From Punica granatum (Eukaryota > Streptophyta > Magnoliopsida > Myrtales > Lythraceae): a DNA stretch of 64,000 nt. Numbering within the stretch: the first letter of the stretch is position 1; every line of letters begins with the position of its first letter. The stretch lies in assembly GCF_007655135.1 (NCBI RefSeq), contig NC_045130.1, forward strand, positions 30,500,605 to 30,564,604, written 5' to 3'. The notes beneath the pieces were generated by a model that worked only from the letters and a program-made list of their open reading frames with translations, was not told the DNA's origin and searched no databases. Position numbers and translations under genes: made by a program. Below are positions 20,730-31,767 of the stretch, in pieces.

Positions 20730-23700
20730 ATGGAGGGTCTGCTGTGGAGGGTGCTGCCTCTGCTCGCTCTGCTCTCTTCTCTCCTCCTCTATTCCTACTT
20801 CAGTGGCTTCAAGGTCCGTCGCTCTGTCCTCCTCTGCTTAATCCATCTCCACCTTCTCTTACCTCATCCTGACGTCCTCCGGTGTTCTAATACTGCTTTC
20901 GTTCCTATTATGTTCCACGTTCGCTCGTTTTTTGTCGGAGAGTCGAGTGTCGATCATGATCGGCTTTCGTTCATCGTATTTGCGTGTCCTGCCCTGCTGC
21001 TGATATTGATTTTTTTTCTTTTTTGAAACTCCAGACTTCTCATAATGACTGCAGCCTCCTTCCGTACAGTCATTACTGGATTAGAAGCAAGCGTATTGTG
21101 ACGCCAGAAGGGGTCATCGCTGGCGCAGGTCTGCTTCGTGATCGGTTTTTTGATTGAAAGGTTCATGGAACTTATTTGCTTCAAATTCTAGAGCTCTGCG
21201 GGACACATGGAATCCGATGAATATATTTTGTTGATTTTACCCGTAAATTAGATAAAGCACCGAAAGTTGAATTTTTTTTATTATTTTTCACATATAAGCT
21301 GACAATTAAGATGTTTAAGTTCATCGGCCGAATAAATATATGTTTCATTGGTTTTTGGAAGTCTGGTTTTAAAAGGGATGCTTTGAGTAATTATAATTTC
21401 TTTCGTGTGTTCGGTTGAGAAGTTGAGGTGAAAGGAAGGAACATCACGTCTGTGGTGAAGGAGGAAGATTGGCAGGGGATTTCCAAGGGAGAGCGGGTTC
21501 TTGACTATGGGGAGGCTGTTGTCATGCCCGGTTTGATTGATGTGTGAGTTATTCATCATCCTATCTTTCCCTAATATCGTCCTATTTAGAAAACCGACCA
21601 GCACATGCTGTTCGGAGACCAATAGAAGCTAGACATTTAAGTAAGGGAAAAAACTGGTGAAAAGCAGTTGTAATTGTTATCTCCTTGATATGAACTTTTA
21701 AAATTTAAATTGCTGCGAGGGTGGGGGAAAAAAAAACATTTTGCTAGAGTTGGGGCTATTTCACTGTTAAGTTTATTTAGTTTTCCTGTTAGAGTGTGGC
21801 CTTTGGACGCGAATTGTTCAATCCTAACATCCATAACATTTGTGACAGACATGCACATCTCGATGATCCTGGAAGGTCTGATTGGGAAGGATTTCCCTCT
21901 GGGACTAAAGCAGCTGCTGCTGGTACCTTCTATTTATTCAGATTTCAGTCTATATACTTCGGTAAAAAGTTCAGAATGCTAAAGAAGAAAAATACAGATT
22001 TAATGAAGTTTAAAATTTGAGTCCCATACATTTCTGTTGTATACAAATGGTGCAGAATAGAAATTTCTGCCATATATACCAACTGTGTGGCAGCTGTCAA
22101 TACCGCATAACAGTTATCTATCCTTCTGAGTTTTGCTTAAGACGCAGAAACTTTGTGCTTCCACAGGTGGTATAACCACGTTGGTTGATATGCCCCTCAA
22201 CAACTTCCCATCAACTGTTTCCACAGAAACTCTGGAACTTAAGGTAAGAGAAGATGGACTTGAAGAGTTTAGCCCCTTGTCTCTGTACAAAATAGAAACT
22301 GGGAAAAGAATCGTGTGGGGATCACCCACAGACTTCACTTTATATACTTAAGAAGTTATTTACACAAAGAGTAGAAACTAAAGACTATTTACATTTAAAT
22401 CCCTAATCTATTGAGTTCTATATATTTAACACACCCCCTCAAGCTGGAGCATATATATTGTGAATGCCCAGCTTGTTACAAATATAATCTAAGGACCTCT
22501 AAGACCCTTAGTAAAAATATCTGCCAATTGATCATTTGAACTAACAAAGGCTGTCACAATATCCTGAGATTGCAACTTCTCTCTAACAAAATGACAGTCA
22601 ACCTCGATATGTTTCGTCCTCTCATGAAAAACCGGGTTCGATGCAATGTGTAGTGCGGCCTGATTATCATAAAATAACTTCATAGGACCAGGTTGTTCTA
22701 CTCCTAACTCTCCAAGCAATTGCTTCACCTATAACAGTTCACAGGTGGTTAAAGCCATCGCCCTATATTCAGCTTCAGCACTCGATCGGGCAACAACATT
22801 TTGCTTCTTACTCTTCCAGGAAATGACATTCCCCCCAAACAATACACAGTAACCTGTTGTGGATCTTCTGTCTGATCTTGAACCGGCCCAATCTGCATCA
22901 GTATATCCAACGACTTCATTATGACCTCGATTTTGATATAGCAATCCTCTACCAGGAGCTCCCTTAAGATACTTCATAATTCGAATTACAGCATTCTAGT
23001 GAGTTTCAGTTGGTGAATCTAGGAACTGACTGACAACACTCACTGCAAAAGATATGTCTGGTCTAGTAACTGTGAGATAGTTCAGCTTACCAACCAGTTT
23101 GCGATATCGCCCAACATCTGAAAAGGGTTATCCTTCTCCTGGGAGATATGAGCCTCCAACGGAAGATGCTACTAGCTCAGATTCGGTCAAGACTGATATT
23201 CTTCCACCCTTTGTCTCAAGTATCCCTGAGATATCCATTCCCAAAGACGAGAAGGAGGAGGAGGATTCCAAGGAAGCCACCACACAGCTGGCTGCTGATA
23301 ATGGTGATAGTGATACAATGGTTGAAGATGGAAAACCTTCTCCATTAGCAGGAACCAATGTGATGAATGTTATATTGGTTGCTGCAGAATGCGGACCATG
23401 GATTAAAACAGGTGGGCTTGGAGATGATGTGCCGTCGGAGGACGGGCTTCAGGCCACCATCGAGAAGAGCAAGAAGGTCTTGGCAATGCAGAGGGAACTC
23501 CTTAATCAGATCACTGCAAGAAGAAAACTCGTTTCGTCCATAAGGAATAGCACCACTGTGTTTGCAGAAGATGAAAGTTCGGTCGGAGAGAAGGACAAAC
23601 CTTTTTCAAGTCCTGAAGTTGATTCAACTAGCGATGTCAGTGACAGAAATGGTTCAGTTCCTAGCCTTGAAGAACAAAGCAAGAACATCTTTTCAAGCGA

Positions 23701-26700
23701 CAGAAGAGCTTCCAATGCTTCATCTGAGGCATCAGGATCTGAACCTGCAACCATAAACTGGATTCGTGATATTGATGAGGCAGTGCATGAGGAAAAATTC
23801 GAATTCCCTTCCCATGGCACTCCTTCTCCCGGGAGATATGAGCCTCCAACGGAAGATGCTACTAGCTCAGATTCGGTCAAGACTGATATTCTTCCACCCT
23901 TTGTCTCAAGTATCCCTGAGATATCCATTCCCAAAGACGAGAAGGAGGAGGAGGATTCCAAGGAAGCAACCACACAGCTAGGTGCTGATAATGGTGATAG
24001 TGATACAATGGTTGAAGATGGAAAACCTTCTCCATTAGCAGGAACCAATGTGATGAATGTTATATTGGTTGCTGCAGAATGCGCACCATGGATTAAAACA
24101 GGTGGGCTTGGAGATGTTGCCGGTTCTTTACCGAAAGCATTGGCCCGTCGAGGTCATCAGGTTATGGTGGTGGTTCCACGGCATGGTAACTATGCAGAAC
24201 CACAAGAGACTGGAATCAGGAAATCATACAGGGTTGATGGCCAGGATATCGAAGTAACTTATTTCCAGGCTTACATTGATGGTGTGGATTTTGTTTTTAT
24301 CGACGCCCATGTGTTTCGTCATCTCGAAAATAACATATATGGAGGAAACCAGTTGGATATTCTGAAAAGGATGGTATTATTTTGCAAGGCAGCTGTTGAG
24401 GTTCCATGGCACGTGCCTTGCGGTGGTGTCTGCTACGGCGACGGGAATTTGGTTTTCATTGCGAATGATTGGCACACTGCGTTGTTGCCAGTCTATCTTA
24501 AGGCCCATTATCGAGACAACAGTTTAATGAAGTTCACCAGATCAGTTCTTGTGATTCACAACATTGCTCACCAGGGAAGGGGCCCGGTGGATGATTTCTT
24601 CCGTGTGGACTTGCCCGAACACTACATGGACCTCTTCAAACTCTATGATCCAGTGGGGGGCGAACATTTCAACATTTTTGCGGCTGGTCTGAAGACTGCA
24701 GACCGTATAGTCACGGTGAGTCATGGGTATGCATGGGAACTGAAAACCTCTGAGGGCGGCTGGGGTCTACACAACATCATCAACGAGAACGACTGGAAGC
24801 TGAGGGGGATTGTCAACGGGATTGACACGAGGGAGTGGAGTCCTGAGTTTGACATCCACTTGACCTCTGATGGCTACACAACTACACACTAGAGACGCTG
24901 CAAACCGGCAAGCCTAAATGCAAGGCGGCCCTGCAAAAGGAGCTTGAATTGCCTCTCCGCGAAGATGTCCCCGTGATTGGATTCATTGGACGGCTTTGAT
25001 ACCATGTACAAAATAGAAACTGGGAAAAGAATCGTGTGGGGATCACCCACAGACTTCACTTTATATACTTAAGAAGTTATTTACACAAAGAGTAGAAACT
25101 AAAGACTATTTACATTTAAATCCCTAATCTATTGAGTTCTATATATTTAACAGTCTCCAAGGAAAAACTTTTATTCCTGGTATAAGTTCGTAAAAGGTGT
25201 GTTATGTTGGCATAACCTTTTGTTTGATACTTGCTGCCTTTTGTCACAGATTAAGGCTGCAGAAAAGAACATCTATGTCGATGTTGGTAGGATCTCAAAC
25301 AACACCTGAGCATCTGAGTTATCATCACATTACAGTCACTAATGAGCATCTTTTATCTTTGGTATTTAACAGGTTTCTGGGGAGGCCTAGTTCCTGATAA
25401 TGCATATAATTCAAGTGCCCTGGAAGCTCTTCTGCAGGCTGGTGTTCTCGGTCTAAAAGTAATATTATCTGCAAGCATTATAATTTAGAGGGCACTTATC
25501 CTCTCCTTGATAAATTCAACTTTCTGTATGACAGTGTTCATGTTTCTGTTGTGTAGTCTTTTATGTGTCCATCAGGAATCGACGACTTTCCTATGACTGA
25601 TGCTAGCCACATCAAGGTCCGTTCTGTAGAAGCCTTCTTTCATTTCTTTATGTTTATTTAAAGACTGTTCTTAGCTATCACATATTAATCATTTGTGCAG
25701 GAGGGACTGTCTGTTTTGGCTAAGTACAGGAGACCGCTACTTGTGCATGCAGAAGTACAACCGGATTCCATCAGCATGCCAGACCTTGATGGAGATGATC
25801 CGCGATCTTATTACACCTATCTCAAGTCAAGGCCACCTTTAATGTGAGATTTTTCTCATTTGACTTGCAACTGAGCAAATTTCATTTATATATTTATGAT
25901 CAGTGAATCTTCTTCTGAACATCCCATTTATTAGTCTGGTTACTTTTGTATTTCTATGATAGATGAAGTATATTCTATCCGCTTTAGGAAAGTAAAGGTT
26001 CAATTTTGACTATTAACATCTAATTCAACTCCGTTCTCTTAAGGTACCGGTCACTCTTGCCTTCTTTTGATAAGTAAAAAGAAGGCAAGAGTGACCGGTA
26101 CCTTAAGAGAACGGAGTTGAACGGAGTTGACCGGTCACTCTTGCCTTCATTTTAAAAGGTTTCCACTCTTTTATGTGTCTGGATCCATTCCAGCTTTTTG
26201 TTTGTATTCTTGTAACCTATAATGCCCATAGGGGACATCCTAAAGTGCAGTAAAAGCATGATTGTTCTTTTACTTGAATTTTTTTTTTTACATGAATTTT
26301 CCATCTTTACAAACTTCTGTTTTGCCAAGCAGGGAAGAGGGAGCTATTAGAGAGCTTTTGACAGTATCAAAGGACACAAGACCCGGTGGCCGTTCAGAAG
26401 GAGCTCATCTCCATGTTGTTCATTTGTCCGATGCAAGTTCATCCTTGGAACTAATTGAGGTACCTTATAAATATTTCTTATTTTTTTATGTTATGAAGCA
26501 GGATCACTTCTCATGACCATTTCCCGTTTTTCCTCAGGAAGCCAAAAGGAATGGTGAGAGTGTAACTGTTGAGACATGTCCGCATTACCTAGCCTTTTCT
26601 GCAGAAGATATTCAAGATGGAGATACACGCTTCAAATGTGCTCCGCCCATTCGTGATGCAGCCAATAAAGAGAAGCTGTGGGAGGCTCTAATGGTACATC

Positions 26701-27901
26701 AAATTCTCAAATGCTCATATGTCTCTCACATGTCTTCCACATAACGTTATTATCTATTTGCGCTTTAAAATTTCAGGCTGGAAAGATAGACATGTTAAGT
26801 TCCGATCATTCACCGACAGTGCCAGAGCTTAAACTGCTCAGAGATGGCAACTTTTTGAGGGCCTGGGGTGGCATTTCCTCTTTGCAGGTTAGCTATATAA
26901 TGTTGCAGACCCTTACGATTTCTTCTGTAATTTTAAGGAATGGCTTTATGCTTGAAGAGGCTTATATGTTATGTCGGCCTATGGTACTAGTAATTCAATC
27001 ACGTAATGAACAAAAGACAGCAGGATGAAAAGAATTACTTGACGACCTGGAACTTCTTAAATGAATTTCAATTATGCGATACAGAGGTTAGAAAATCAAT
27101 TTGTTTGTTCGTGAACATCTGCAGTTTGTTCTTCCTGTGACATGGACGTATGGTCGGAAATATGGGTTGACTTTGGAGCAGATGGCTCATTGGTGGAGCA
27201 AGAGGCCTGCTGAACTTGCTGGGCAAAGATTAAAGGTTATTTACAACTTATCAATTCTCTAATGTTTTAATTGTACCGTGGCCTTCACCTGATCTGTCTA
27301 ATAAAAATGAGAATCTAGCATTGAAGTCCTGTCCTAGTTTAGTGTGCCTGAATGAATACGTGTGCTCATAAAGTTAGACGAAGAAGGGAATCACAAATAA
27401 GTTTGGTTGTAATTATAGGATGTTTGTCATCTTCGGGGTGGTCCATATTACTGAATTCTGACGACTATGTTGCAGGGAGCTATTGTGACCGGAAATTATG
27501 CTGATATTGTTGTATGGGATCCTGACACAGAATTTTACCTGGACGACAACTATCCTGTATTTATAAAGCATCCGGTATGGACAATGAGAACCCAGCATTT
27601 TAATAGAAGCCAGATCTCAACTACAAAATCTATATGATTTATATTGTTAAGTTTTTAATTTATATACATATAGTTGATGATAGAGGTTGAACATGCCAAT
27701 CCATATCATCGGGTCTTGTCTTAAGCTGTGATCGTACTTAACCTCCTTTTGGAACCTTGTTCTCTTGTGAAGACCATCTCAGCCTACATGGGAAGAAGAT
27801 TAGCGGGGAAAGTTCTTGCAACTTTTCTCACAGGGAATCTCGTTTACGAAGAGGGAAAGCATGCCCCTGCTGCCTGTGGTGCTACAATTCTTGCAAAATG
27901 A
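20730..27901 (+). CDS. ALN: Allantoinase, 15 exons, complete
   Basis: Hydrolyses allantoin to allantoate in ureide (purine) catabolism; plant enzymes sit in the ER/endomembrane system. Exons: 20730-20813, 21035-21128, 21423-21543, 21849-21922, 22167-22243, 25250-25286, 25373-25458, 25557-25616, 25701-25843, 26333-26459, 26538-26693, 26777-26887, 27125-27235, 27476-27574, 27773-27901. All introns are GT-AG, phases agree, and the total is 502 residues, close to the family length of about 506. Residues 4-26 are a hydrophobic signal/anchor. Metal-site residues of the amidohydrolase fold are present: HAH at 101-103 ([11 protein letters not shown]), Lys191 at the end of GVLGLK, His227 (RPLLVHAE), the 284-289 HLHVVH motif and Asp363 (MLSSDHSP). 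Met at 20730 is preferred over the in-frame ATG at 20652 because MEGLLWRV aligns with the family start. Intron 5 holds a retrotransposon; the last exon is duplicated downstream. Confidence 0.95.
22284..22431 (-). repeat. 3' LTR (minus sense)
   Basis: 148 bp, TGTACAAAATAGAAACTGGG ... CTATATATTTAACA on the plus strand, identical to 25005-25152. The 5-bp GTCTC duplication lies just outside. Confidence 0.95.
22432..22443 (-). other. Polypurine tract of the retrotransposon
   Basis: On the minus strand the G-rich TTGAGGGGGTG abuts the 3' LTR, the position of a plus-strand primer. Confidence 0.8.
22439..23112 (-). pseudogene. Copia polyprotein remnant (end of RT and RNase H)
   Basis: The minus-strand sequence shows [59 protein letters not shown], and [20 protein letters not shown], then [11 protein letters not shown] and DIFTKGL: the conserved end of the Ty1/copia reverse transcriptase-RNase H region. 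Two Trp codons have become TAG (22996-22998 and 22729-22731), and a short indel near 22489 shifts the last dozen codons, so it is inactive. At about 23105-23130 it joins the starch synthase sequence directly. Confidence 0.92.
23131..24116 (+). repeat. 296-bp direct duplication inside the captured sequence
   Basis: 23131-23426 and 23821-24116 (offset 690) are nearly identical, with about five substitutions. Both encode [20 protein letters not shown] through KTGGLGD. In the family this block occurs once, after the [14 protein letters not shown] region, so the first copy is out of order. Its right junction is GGAGATG|ATGTGCCG. Confidence 0.93.
23131..24999 (+). pseudogene. SS2: Captured starch synthase II fragment (intronless, rearranged)
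   Basis: The reading frame from 23099 to 24892 (597 codons, no ATG before 23318) encodes plastid starch synthase II/GBSSII-like protein: the N-terminal linker ([20 protein letters not shown]), then the GT5 catalytic start with [29 protein letters not shown], IHNIAHQG and VSHGYA motifs. After DGYT a 1-bp deletion near 24880 shifts the frame to a stop. The sequence past it continues in the old frame through [17 protein letters not shown] and ends at the PBS, so the C-terminal half of the glycosyltransferase is absent. No introns interrupt it, unlike genomic SS2 genes, which points to an mRNA source. Internal order is altered by a 296-bp duplication. It is antisense to the element. Enzymatic activity is not expected. 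Confidence 0.9.
24993..25004 (-). other. Primer binding site of the retrotransposon (initiator tRNA-Met type)
   Basis: On the minus strand TGGTATCAAAGC immediately follows the 5' LTR. The canonical initiator-Met PBS TGGTATCAGAGC differs by one base. Confidence 0.85.
25005..25152 (-). repeat. 5' LTR (minus sense)
   Basis: 148 bp, reads identical to 22284-22431, followed by the GTCTC duplication at 25153-25157. Confidence 0.95.
26025..26120. repeat. Perfect 44-bp palindrome in allantoinase intron 9
   Basis: 26025-26068 (TCAACTCCGTTCTCTTAAGG ... TTGCCTTCTTTT) is the exact complement of 26077-26120, with an 8-nt spacer GATAAGTA. A third, partial copy of the left arm (CCGGTCACTCTTGCCTTC) follows at about 26131-26148. 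Confidence 0.95.
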
Positions 27902-29706
27902 CTGTAAGAAGCTATGTAAAAGGTCGATCAATCTTCCGTATAGCATAAAAGGTACTATTAACACGACAGGCATATTCGAATTCACAGTGCATGTTTTCTT
28001 TGGAATCGAGGATGGACTTTTTTGGATGAATGAATTGAAGATGGACTAGCGAATGGCAATACTTATCGTTATACCTGTTGATAAGTCAGGAAGTTAAATT
28101 TACATTTTCTTTTTCAGGTCGCTGAACTTCCAAAGCATCCTCAACACAGGCCATCCGGAACCAAGCTCCAAACTTGATTCTTCTGATACTTCTCTGAGGT
28201 ATCGCATGCTTCTGTATATTTTGTGACTTTTCGAGCCCGATTTGGTTGCTTCTTCCTCTGCTGTTGCCATTTGTAGTCTGATCTATGTTACTTGATACTG
28301 GTTTACTACTGATTATGTCAAAATATATTCACAAAATCAAATTGGCAAATGCTTGTTTCTTTGATCCTGAATACGCGGGGGACTCGATATAAGAGGCCAC
28401 GACATAGGTCCTTAAAGACCACGGAAAGCTGTAACTTGATCGATTTATGATTGTAACAGGTTTGAAAACTGGGACAGTTTCCATCACAGATAAGTTGTCT
28501 GTTCTTGTGGGTTCATGTCGGGATCGAGCACCACCATATTAAATCGATTAAACAGCAAACATTGATGCTCTAGTTGTGGCTATAATTGCTAAAAGAGTCG
28601 ATTCTCTTGACTTTCTAGGCATGAACTAATCAATTTCTAATGGGAGACTTTGGGGAGATTATTTATGAAGCTGTACGTGGGATCATGTCGGTGCCAGTTA
28701 GAATTTTATCAGTGCAAGTGAATCAAGAGGATTGTATGCAATATTTTAGAAGCGCTCAATTTTGCAATGTTAAAAATATTGGTACTAATCACTAAGTGTA
28801 ATACAATTGACAAACTGCATTGTTAATAAGTGAATTTTATTCGCAATGTAGGGCTTGGTAGTACTAAGTGATCAAAACCCAACTGTTGCACTCGGTGATT
28901 AGTCTTAGTAATAGATTGAAAATACCTCGTATACCATAAAAAAAAAATAATTAAATAATGAGACTCGTTCTCTATTTATAATAAAATACTTAGGCATTTT
29001 TACATTTTTTTTTAAGACTAATTCTTATTTGGTATCAAGTGAATTTTTAATTCTTGCAGTGTAGGTAAAATTTGCTTACTGATAAGGCAGTTTATCAATT
29101 GTGCCGTGACATTGCAGATTTAGTGTACAGCTTCTAATACCCTCCAATTGGGAAAATTTGGAAGGGATATAACCATTTTATAAAACAGAAAACAAATCAA
29201 CTTCCACCCCCCATTTTCCAACTGGATCAAAATAATGAAAATAAGAGATAAGGCCAATTGTTTGAAATTAACTGTTTACAAATAGACCGATCGTTGCTTT
29301 TGCGTACACTCATTTGATGTGCTTTCTTCTTTCAGTAAACTTTTGTACCCATAATGCTTCAAATTCCCTGCCTGTGAAATTGATAGGAATTGAATTTAAA
29401 AGCATTCCATAGATAGTTAACTCGATGGCGAGCCGTGAACTATCGTAAATGGCTCAACACTGTAAAAGTAATAAATGAGAATCCACATTAAAATATGATT
29501 GACGTTTTTACTATTTTTACTATTTATTTCTTGAATACATTGCACTCTTCATTGGAAATAAAATAAGTATCTTTTTCTCTTTTTTTTCTTTCGTTTTTTT
29601 TTATTTAAAGTTTCTAGATAGAACCCAAAATGTTACCCCCAGTAAGGTATCCATAGAATAAATATATAGTTTTTTTTTTTGGTAGTAAAGGATAGCAATA
29701 TATTAA

Positions 29707-29930
29707 TTAGTCAAAATTGTTTGAACAGTCTCGGTTATAAGTAACAAGGCGAGTGTTAGGGACACTAGCAACATCAGCAAACAAAAGATCAAGGACCCCA
29801 ACAGGAGGGGTACCAAAATGAACTACATCATAGGAATTAGATAAGTTATCCCGAGCTAGTTGGGCGATGAAACCCGTGACAGTATTAGCTTCATGGTACG
29901 TGCGGATAACTCTAAAGTTGGCAAATTTTT
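29707..29930 (-). pseudogene. RNase H-like fragment of a plant LINE (RVT_3 type)
   Basis: The minus-strand peptide contains FRVIRTYHEANTVTGFIAQL, then ARDN and GVLDLLFADVASVPNTR. This resembles the C-terminal RNase H-like domain of plant non-LTR retrotransposons, where REAN-x-VAD-x-LA and LL-x-D motifs occur. Only the last ~75 residues are present; the upstream 25 residues of the ORF are translated flank. Duplicated at 34668-34891. Confidence 0.7.
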
Positions 29931-29941
29931 GTATTAGCTTT

Positions 29942-30672
29942 ATTGGTCCAATTAGATTGAGTACATATTTATTGTGTATAAATTTTATAACATACAAGAT
30001 TTTTTGGAACAATAGGCAATATGTGAAATGATTAAGAAAACAATGGATTCTACTTATCGAATTAGAAAAAGAAAATCAAAGACATGCAATTCTTATGAAA
30101 TAATATAATACGCACCTATCATATATGTTTTTAAGTTACTTCGATTATTACCTTTTTATCAGAAACAAGAGAGAAAATTTTAAAAAAATTAATGTTTTGG
30201 CTTTATATTTTTAAATATCTAGTTGTAAAATTGTAAAAGATAAGTATAGTAGAAGTAAATCTAAAGGTGGAAGTGAATGTGTCGTTGTCACATATCTTTC
30301 ATTTGAAAATCCGGAGCTTCTCCCACCGGGAAAAAAGGACAAATCTGACGATTTAACATTTAACTATCTTTGAGAGATATTGTTAAAAAGAATCCTCAAC
30401 TTCATCGTCAAAAATAGTTCTTCATTAGCCATGCGCGGGGATTTGGACTTTTTTTATTTTTAGTTGATGTTGAATTTATAATTTTATAGCACAAAACATG
30501 AGAAATAATAAAAAAAATTATTGGAGTAGTTTTATCAATTAATATTTCTAAATGAATTGTAAGTCTCCTTCGAAACATATAATAAAATTGTAAATAAATT
30601 ATGAAAATTCAAGAAGAAAAGATTGAAAAAAGTCTAAATATATATTAATGATGAGACTTGAAGAGATAAGCT
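29942..30672. repeat. Internal ~0.75-kb repeat R1
   Basis: Starts TGGTCCAATTAGATTGAGTA and ends AGATAAGCTGATCAGG. Homologous to R2 (31768-32590), R3 (34903-35640) and R4 (36657-37474). R1 and R3 share an ~80-bp deletion relative to R2 and R4 (after ACAATGGAT). Confidence 0.85.
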
Positions 30673-30880
30673 GATCAGGAGCAAAGCACAAAAATTCATC
30701 TAATATAGACAGAGGGAAGATAGATGGACCGCAATTACACATTATACGAAGAAATGAAAACAGGTCCGTGTCAATCTTATGATGAAACGTGTTCCCATTC
30801 TCCTTTTTTTTCCCCTCAAATTTGTTATATATACAAAAAAAAAATCGAATTAACGTAGTTTTTTACTTTAATCAATGTAA

Positions 30881-31047
30881 TGTGCACCCGAATATCTGAA
30901 AATCCAATGAGCCCGACTAATTCAGTTCGGACGGCTCACTAAAAGGTAAAGCTCTCTCAAATCTTAACGTGTAATTTTCCATTCACAAGATTCAAACTTG
31001 AGACCTTATTTAAAGGGAATAAGTATCAAACTATTTAAACTAATGTA
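30881..31047 (-). mobile_element. tRNA-derived SINE (family 2), minus orientation
   Basis: On the minus strand: TTAGTTTAAATAGTTTGATA (A-box region), CTCAAGTTTGAATCTTGTG (B box), then GAGAGCTTTACCTTTTAGTG and CCGAACTGAATTAGTCGGGC. Related copies are at 35841-36007, 46684-46860 and 52161-52345. Confidence 0.7.
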
Positions 31048-31767
31048 TGTTATTTAAATCTAATCTTTTTAATATGCTTGATTACAATCCTCATATATTT
31101 TTCTCCTTTTCCAAGTACATCTTCCTAAAAATAAATTTCAAAACAAAGCCACGTTCTATTTATGATTTAAAAAAAAGTTAAATTGTAATTATTTTATTTT
31201 ACTATATATATTTGTGTGTTTTACCCCATTATTAAAATATCTTTTCTAAATACTTCCAACTAACAAGTGTACCAATTTACCTGGAAATAGTATATTGTGT
31301 ATCAAGCAACTCTTTGAAATCATTAAACTAATCCCATTTCAAGTATAACAAACAAAAATAAATCCAAGTGGTTCATATATAACTTTCCAAAAGATTTCAT
31401 TATATTTATGTCCTTTGAAAATTTTCTTCTTATTAGTTTATAGTCTTTATCATTTTTCTCGTCCTTCCACTTTTGTCGTCCAAAATAATTTTGGAAAGAG
31501 TACTTTCCATATATTACCCAAAAATATTATATTACAATAATTTTGATATTGGTTATATTTATATATTTTTACCAGCATTACAATATTATAGACTTTTTTC
31601 TGAATATTTTCGTTCTCAATTGTGCTCCAGTATATTTTAGTTCATATTCTTTTTTATCATAAATAATGCAAAATATTTCTTGATTTTAGTGTATCCTCAG
31701 ACTCAAATAATGCAAGATTTTAAAAATGACATGAAAATATTAAACTACAATATTGTGAATGCTTGGT

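Larger units (their letters stand above)
22284..25152 (-). mobile_element. Nonautonomous copia-type LTR retrotransposon carrying starch synthase II sequence
   Basis: A complete 2869-bp element in intron 5 of allantoinase. Its 148-bp LTRs (22284-22431 and 25005-25152) read as identical. They begin TG and end CA and are flanked by a perfect GTCTC duplication (22279-22283, 25153-25157). On the minus strand a PBS TGGTATCAAAGC follows the 5' LTR, and a PPT TTGAGGGGGTG precedes the 3' LTR. Only the C-terminal copia RNase H region survives next to the PPT. The rest, where gag, protease, integrase and RT would lie, is a starch synthase II-derived sequence in the opposite orientation. Identical LTRs imply a recent insertion. 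It cannot encode its own machinery and must have moved in trans. Confidence 0.93.

Noticed and set aside
23099..24892. Interpretation as an active starch synthase II gene
   Set aside because: It lies between LTRs, lacks an upstream ATG, has its N-terminal order scrambled, is frameshifted near 24880 and lacks the C-terminal half of the catalytic domain.
27757..28049. ORFs of 63 and 77 codons repeated at 32714 and 32773
   Set aside because: Alternative frames overlapping allantoinase exon 15 and its duplicate; not separate genes.
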